From contig JAEEXJ010000070.1 of assembly GCA_016291475.1 (NCBI GenBank), positions 1 to 17,291 on the forward strand: a stretch of 17,291 nucleotides of DNA, in the 5' to 3' direction. The notes beneath the pieces were generated by a model. It was not told the origin of the DNA, did not search any database, and saw only the letters and a program-made list of their open reading frames with translations. Position 1 is the first letter of the stretch; each line of letters begins with the position of its first letter. The translations under genes were made by a program, and so were the position numbers. The stretch comes from Lachnospiraceae bacterium. GTDB lineage: Bacteria; Bacillota_A; Clostridia; Lachnospirales; Lachnospiraceae. Shown here in pieces: positions 13,513 to 17,291 of this stretch.

Positions 13513-16500
13513 TTCTTCAAAGCCTTGATCGTCCATATCATCCGTATCGAAGTCGCCAAAATTGTCATCATCTTCAAAGTCGCCGTCTTCGATGGGGCTG
13601 CCTTCTTCATCCACAAATGTGAAACCGCTGTGGCTGTCGTAGTCACCGGTATCATAGCTGTAGTGATTGTCATCATCGATGTTATTGTATTCATCGTCGC
13701 TGACATTGTCCTCACCATAGTTGATCTTATCGTTCATGACTACTTCGTTACCGTTCTCATCGAGAACCGTAACATCAAGGGCAAGAGACTGCAGTTCCTT
13801 AAGAAGAACCTTGAAGGACTCGGGAATACCGGGCTCTGCAATGTTCTGACCCTTCATGATAGCTTCGCAGGTCTTGTCACGTCCCTGGATATCATCGGAC
13901 TTAACAGTAAGGATTTCCTGAAGAACATGGGATGCACCATATGCTTCAAGTGCCCAAACTTCCATTTCTCCGAAACGCTGTCCACCGAACTGAGCTTTAC
14001 CTCCGAGAGGCTGCTGGGTAACCATGGAGTACTTACCTGTCGAACGTGCATGGATCTTATCGTCAACAAGGTGATGGAGCTTCAGATAGTGCATGAAGCC
14101 GATGGTAACGGGTGAATCAAATTCTTCACCGGTACGTCCGTCACGAAGCTGAACCTTACCGTCACGACTGATGGGAACTCCCTTCCAGTCTGCTCTTTCT
14201 TCAAGGTGGTTTCCGAGATATTCGAATACTTCGGGCTCAAGTATATCCTTGTATTTTTTCTTAAAGTCTTCCCACTCGCCGTTTACATAATCATTTGCAA
14301 CTTCGAGAAGGTCCTGGATCTCGTATTCCTTAGCCCCGTTAAAAATAGGTGATGAAACGTTGAAGCCGAGGATCTTGGAAGCCAGAGAAAGGTGTGTTTC
14401 AAGCACCTGTCCGATGTTCATACGCGAAGGAACGCCAAGAGGGTTGAGCACGATATCGAGAGGACGACCGTTGGGAAGGAAAGGCATATCTTCAACAGGA
14501 AGAACTCTTGAAACGACACCCTTATTTCCGTGACGACCGGCCATCTTATCGCCAACCTGGATCTTTCTCTTCTGAGCTATGTATACGCGAACGGTCTCAT
14601 TTACTCCCGCAGGAAGCTCATCACCGTTCTCACGCTTAAATACCTTTGTATCTACTACGATACCGAATTCACCGTGAGGAAGCTCAAGGGATGTGTTTCT
14701 TACCTCTCTTGCCTTCTCACCGAAGATTGCACGAAGAAGCCTCTCTTCAGGTGTAAGATCGGTCTCTCCCTTAGGAGTAACCTTACCTACAAGGATATCA
14801 CCGGAACGGACTTCGGCGCCGATACGGATTATGCCTCTCTCATCAAGATCCTTAAGAGCATCATCGCCTACGCCGGGAACTTCTCTTGTGATCTCTTCAG
14901 GACCCAGCTTGGTATCTCTTGCTTCTGATTCGTACTCTTCTATATGAATGGACGTGTAAACATCTTCCTGTACGAGGCGCTCGGAAATGAGAACAGCGTC
15001 CTCGTAGTTATAACCTTCCCATGTCATGAATCCGATGAGAGGGTTCTTACCGAGTGCCAGCTCTCCGCCTGCTGTTGAAGCACCGTCGGCGATAACCTGA
15101 CCTGCCTCGATCTTATCACCCTTGGAAACAATGGGTCTCTGGTTAATGCAGGTACCCTGATTACTTCTTGCGAACTTGGTAAGCTTGTATGTCTCAAGGC
15201 TCTTGTCCTTGTTCTTGATAACGATCTCTTCAGCTGTTGCTCTTTCAACAACACCGTCGTTATTGGCTGTCATACATGAACCGGAGTCGATAGCTGCCTT
15301 AACGCCGATACCTGTATCAACAACGGGAGCTTCGGTGAAAAGAAGGGGAACTGCCTGACGCTGCATGTTGGATCCCATGAGGGCACGGTTAGCATCGTCA
15401 TTCTGAAGGAAGGGGATCATTGCCGTAGCTACCGAGAATACCATCTTGGGAGATACATCCATGAAATCGATCCTTCTCTTTTCATATACGGAAGTCTCAT
15501 CTCTGTAACGTCCGGAAACCATGTTGTTTACAAAGTATCCGTTATCATCAAGAGCTTCGTTGGCCTGAGCTACAACGTAGTTATCTTCCTCATCTGCTGT
15601 AAGGTAAACAACCTCGTCGGTAACACGAGGGTTATTGGGATCGCTCTTATCGGTCTTACGATAAGGAGCTTCAATAAATCCATATTCATTGATCCTTGCA
15701 TAAGAAGCAAGGGAGTTGATCAAACCGATATTAGGACCTTCAGGTGTCTCAATGGGGCACATTCTGCCATAGTGGGTATAATGTACGTCACGGACTTCGA
15801 AGGATGCACGGTCACGTGAAAGACCGCCGGGACCGAGAGCCGAAAGACGACGCTTGTTGGTCAGCTCGGAAAGAGGGTTGTTCTGATCCATGAACTGGGA
15901 CAACTGTGAACTTCCGAAGAATTCCTTAACGGCTGCAGTAACGGGTTTGATATTGATAAGGGACTGAGCAGTAACGCTCTCAATGCCCTGAGTTGACATT
16001 CTTTCACGTACAACACGCTCCATACGTGAGATACCGATACGGTACTGGTTCTGAAGGAGCTCTCCTACGGCACGGATACGACGATTTCCGAGGTGATCGA
16101 TATCGTCCTTGTTACCTATGCCGAGCTCAAGATGCATGTTGTAGTTTACGGATGCAATGATATCTTCCTTTGTGATATGCTTGGGAACCAGCTCGGATAC
16201 ATGCTTCTTGATCTCTTTAAGGAGAGTATCCTTGTCACTGCCGTATTCCTCAAGAAGTTCACGGAGAACAGGGAAATAAACGTTCTCTGTGATACCGAGG
16301 CTTTCCGCATCACAATCAACGTATGCGTTCAGATCTACGGTGAGGTTTGTAACGATACGTTCTGTTCTTTCTTCAGTCTGAATATCAAAATAAGGGATTG
16401 CGGCATTCTGGATATCAACAGCCATCTGCTCCGTAATCTTCTGTCCTGCTTCGGCAATGATCTCACCGGTATTCAGGTCGATAATGTCCTGAGCAAGGGT

Positions 16501-17291
16501 GAAGCCTACTACACGCTTCTTCAGATGAAGTTTCTTATTAAATTTATAACGTCCAACCTTGGCAAGGTCATAACGCTTGGGATCGAAGAACATGCCGTGG
16601 ATAAGGGACTTTGCTGTATCCACCGCAAGAGGCTCGCCGGGTCTCAATTTTTTATAGAGTTCGAGGAGACCGTCAGTGAAATTCTGTGTAGTATCCTTTT
16701 CGAATGTAGCCTCAAGCTTGGGCTCATTACCGAATACTTCACGGATCTGTTCGTTTGTTCCATAGCCCAATGCACGAAGAAGAACGGTTACGGGTACCTT
16801 ACGGTTTCTGTCCACACGCGCCCAGAACACATCGTTGGAATCCGTTTCGTACTCTATCCATGCACCACGGTTAGGGATAACCTGGCTGCTGAAAAGACGC
16901 TTACCAAGCTTATCATGTGTTATATCAAAATAGATGCCGGGTGAACGGACCAGCTGACTAACAATAACTCTTTCGGCACCGTTGATGACAAAGGCACCGG
17001 TTTCGGTCATAAGAGGAAGATCTCCCATGAAGATCTCGGAAACAAGACTGCTGCCGTCATCCGTGCGATGAAGGTTCACCTTCACCTTGAGCGGAGCTGC
17101 ATACGTTGCGTCTCTTTCCTTACACTCTTCGATGGAGTACTTCTTTTCGTCCTCGCAGAGCCTATAGCTCAGGAAAGAGAGTTCAAGATTGCCCGAGAAA
17201 TCTTTGATCGGAGAGACGTCTTCGAAGACTTCCTGAAGTCCCTTCTCGATGAACCACTTATAGGAATTCTTCTGAACCTCTATAAGATTCG
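13510..17291 (-). CDS. rpoB: DNA-directed RNA polymerase subunit beta (5' end outside window)
   Basis: Forms the RNA polymerase catalytic centre with beta'. The frame is open to the right edge: [20 protein letters not shown] is readable before the apparent GTG start at 17085, so that GTG is internal. About 1259 residues are visible and only the first few dozen at most are missing. Landmarks are the fork/rifampicin region [20 protein letters not shown] (near 15925-15860), [70 protein letters not shown], and the C-terminal [20 protein letters not shown]. Rif-region residue 526 (E. coli numbering) is Asn, not the common His (codon at 15858-15856). The last 75 residues (13513-13737) form an acidic extension with 30 Asp/Glu, one Lys and no Arg, well beyond the usual end. 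Operon partner of rpoC. Confidence 0.99.
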   Translation of the reverse strand, partial: NLIEVQKNSYKWFIEKGLQEVFEDVSPIKDFSGNLELSFLSYRLCEDEKKYSIEECKERDATYAAPLKVKVNLHRTDDGSSLVSEIFMGDLPLMTETGAFVINGAERVIVSQLVRSPGIYFDITHDKLGKRLFSSQVIPNRGAWIEYETDSNDVFWARVDRNRKVPVTVLLRALGYGTNEQIREVFGNEPKLEATFEKDTTQNFTDGLLELYKKLRPGEPLAVDTAKSLIHGMFFDPKRYDLAKVGRYKFNKKLHLKKRVVGFTLAQDIIDLNTGEIIAEAGQKITEQMAVDIQNAAIPYFDIQTEERTERIVTNLTVDLNAYVDCDAESLGITENVYFPVLRELLEEYGSDKDTLLKEIKKHVSELVPKHITKEDIIASVNYNMHLELGIGNKDDIDHLGNRRIRAVGELLQNQYRIGISRMERVVRERMSTQGIESVTAQSLINIKPVTAAVKEFFGSSQLSQFMDQNNPLSELTNKRRLSALGPGGLSRDRASFEVRDVHYTHYGRMCPIETPEGPNIGLINSLASYARINEYGFIEAPYRKTDKSDPNNPRVTDEVVYLTADEEDNYVVAQANEALDDNGYFVNNMVSGRYRDETSVYEKRRIDFMDVSPKMVFSVATAMIPFLQNDDANRALMGSNMQRQAVPLLFTEAPVVDTGIGVKAAIDSGSCMTANNDGVVERATAEEIVIKNKDKSLETYKLTKFARSNQGTCINQRPIVSKGDKIEAGQVIADGASTAGGELALGKNPLIGFMTWEGYNYEDAVLISERLVQEDVYTSIHIEEYESEARDTKLGPEEITREVPGVGDDALKDLDERGIIRIGAEVRSGDILVGKVTPKGETDLTPEERLLRAIFGEKAREVRNTSLELPHGEFGIVVDTKVFKRENGDELPAGVNETVRVYIAQKRKIQVGDKMAGRHGNKGVVSRVLPVEDMPFLPNGRPLDIVLNPLGVPSRMNIGQVLETHLSLASKILGFNVSSPIFNGAKEYEIQDLLEVANDYVNGEWEDFKKKYKDILEPEVFEYLGNHLEERADWKGVPISRDGKVQLRDGRTGEEFDSPVTIGFMHYLKLHHLVDDKIHARSTGKYSMVTQQPLGGKAQFGGQRFGEMEVWALEAYGASHVLQEILTVKSDDIQGRDKTCEAIMKGQNIAEPGIPESFKVLLKELQSLALDVTVLDENGNEVVMNDKINYGEDNVSDDEYNNIDDDNHYSYDTGDYDSHSGFTFVDEEGSPIEDGDFEDDDNFGDFDTDDMDDQGFEE

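Noticed and set aside
13525..14115. Ile/Val-rich plus-strand frame resembling a membrane protein
   Set aside because: It is the complement of the Asp/Glu-rich RpoB tail (GAT/GAC/GAA become ATC/GTC/TTC), hence the false hydrophobicity.
16093..16944. 283-residue plus-strand frame inside rpoB
   Set aside because: Antisense to conserved RpoB sequence; no supporting signals.
16980..17085. rpoB start at the GTG at 17085
   Set aside because: The frame stays open to the window edge and encodes conserved RpoB N-terminal sequence, so the true start is outside the window.

Overview
The window looks like chromosomal core sequence from a low-to-moderate G+C Clostridia, most likely a member of the Lachnospiraceae. 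The evidence is indirect: Firmicutes-type RpoB and RpoC, a T-box riboswitch in front of thrS, Gram-positive-style Shine-Dalgarno sequences and sigma-A promoters, a Big_2-domain secreted protein, and a CotH-family lipoprotein with a Thr/Pro linker. I saw no tRNA, rRNA, CRISPR array, transposase or phage gene.

Layout, left to right. (1) The 5' part of thrS on the minus strand, running off the left edge, with its own promoter and a threonine T-box leader (1-1326). (2) A minus-strand two-component operon, response regulator then histidine kinase (3528-1335). It is divergent from a plus-strand gene for a secreted two-Big_2-domain protein (3734-4465). A tandem direct repeat with an 11-bp period lies in the shared control region. 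(3) A shared bidirectional terminator and an adjacent inverted repeat, then the minus-strand dapA-dapB operon of lysine/diaminopimelate synthesis (6309-4661), with TAATG stop-start coupling. (4) A 520-bp gap between dapA and fba. It holds two minus-strand promoters, a small membrane-protein reading frame broken by one in-frame TAA, and the promoter and structured leader of fba. (5) fba, class II fructose-bisphosphate aldolase, plus strand (6832-7695), separated by a bidirectional terminator from (6) a minus-strand CotH-kinase-like lipoprotein (9593-7743). (7) The minus-strand rpoB-rpoC operon, which fills the right half and runs off the right edge at the rpoB 5' end; it ends at a strong terminator near 9665-9700.

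Most genes are housekeeping: transcription, glycolysis, cell-wall/lysine precursor synthesis and Thr-tRNA charging. The accessory part is the envelope-facing group: a two-component system with a probable target gene, and a surface lipoprotein kinase candidate. The items most worth a second look are the candidate regulator box between the two-component operon and the Big_2 gene, the broken ORF upstream of dapA with a promoter that would give a leaderless transcript, the acidic tails on both RpoB and RpoC, a resistance-type Asn at RpoB Rif position 526 (E. coli numbering), a lengthened zinc knuckle in RpoC, and a ThrRS without a TGS domain. I did not find a clearly new multi-gene system.
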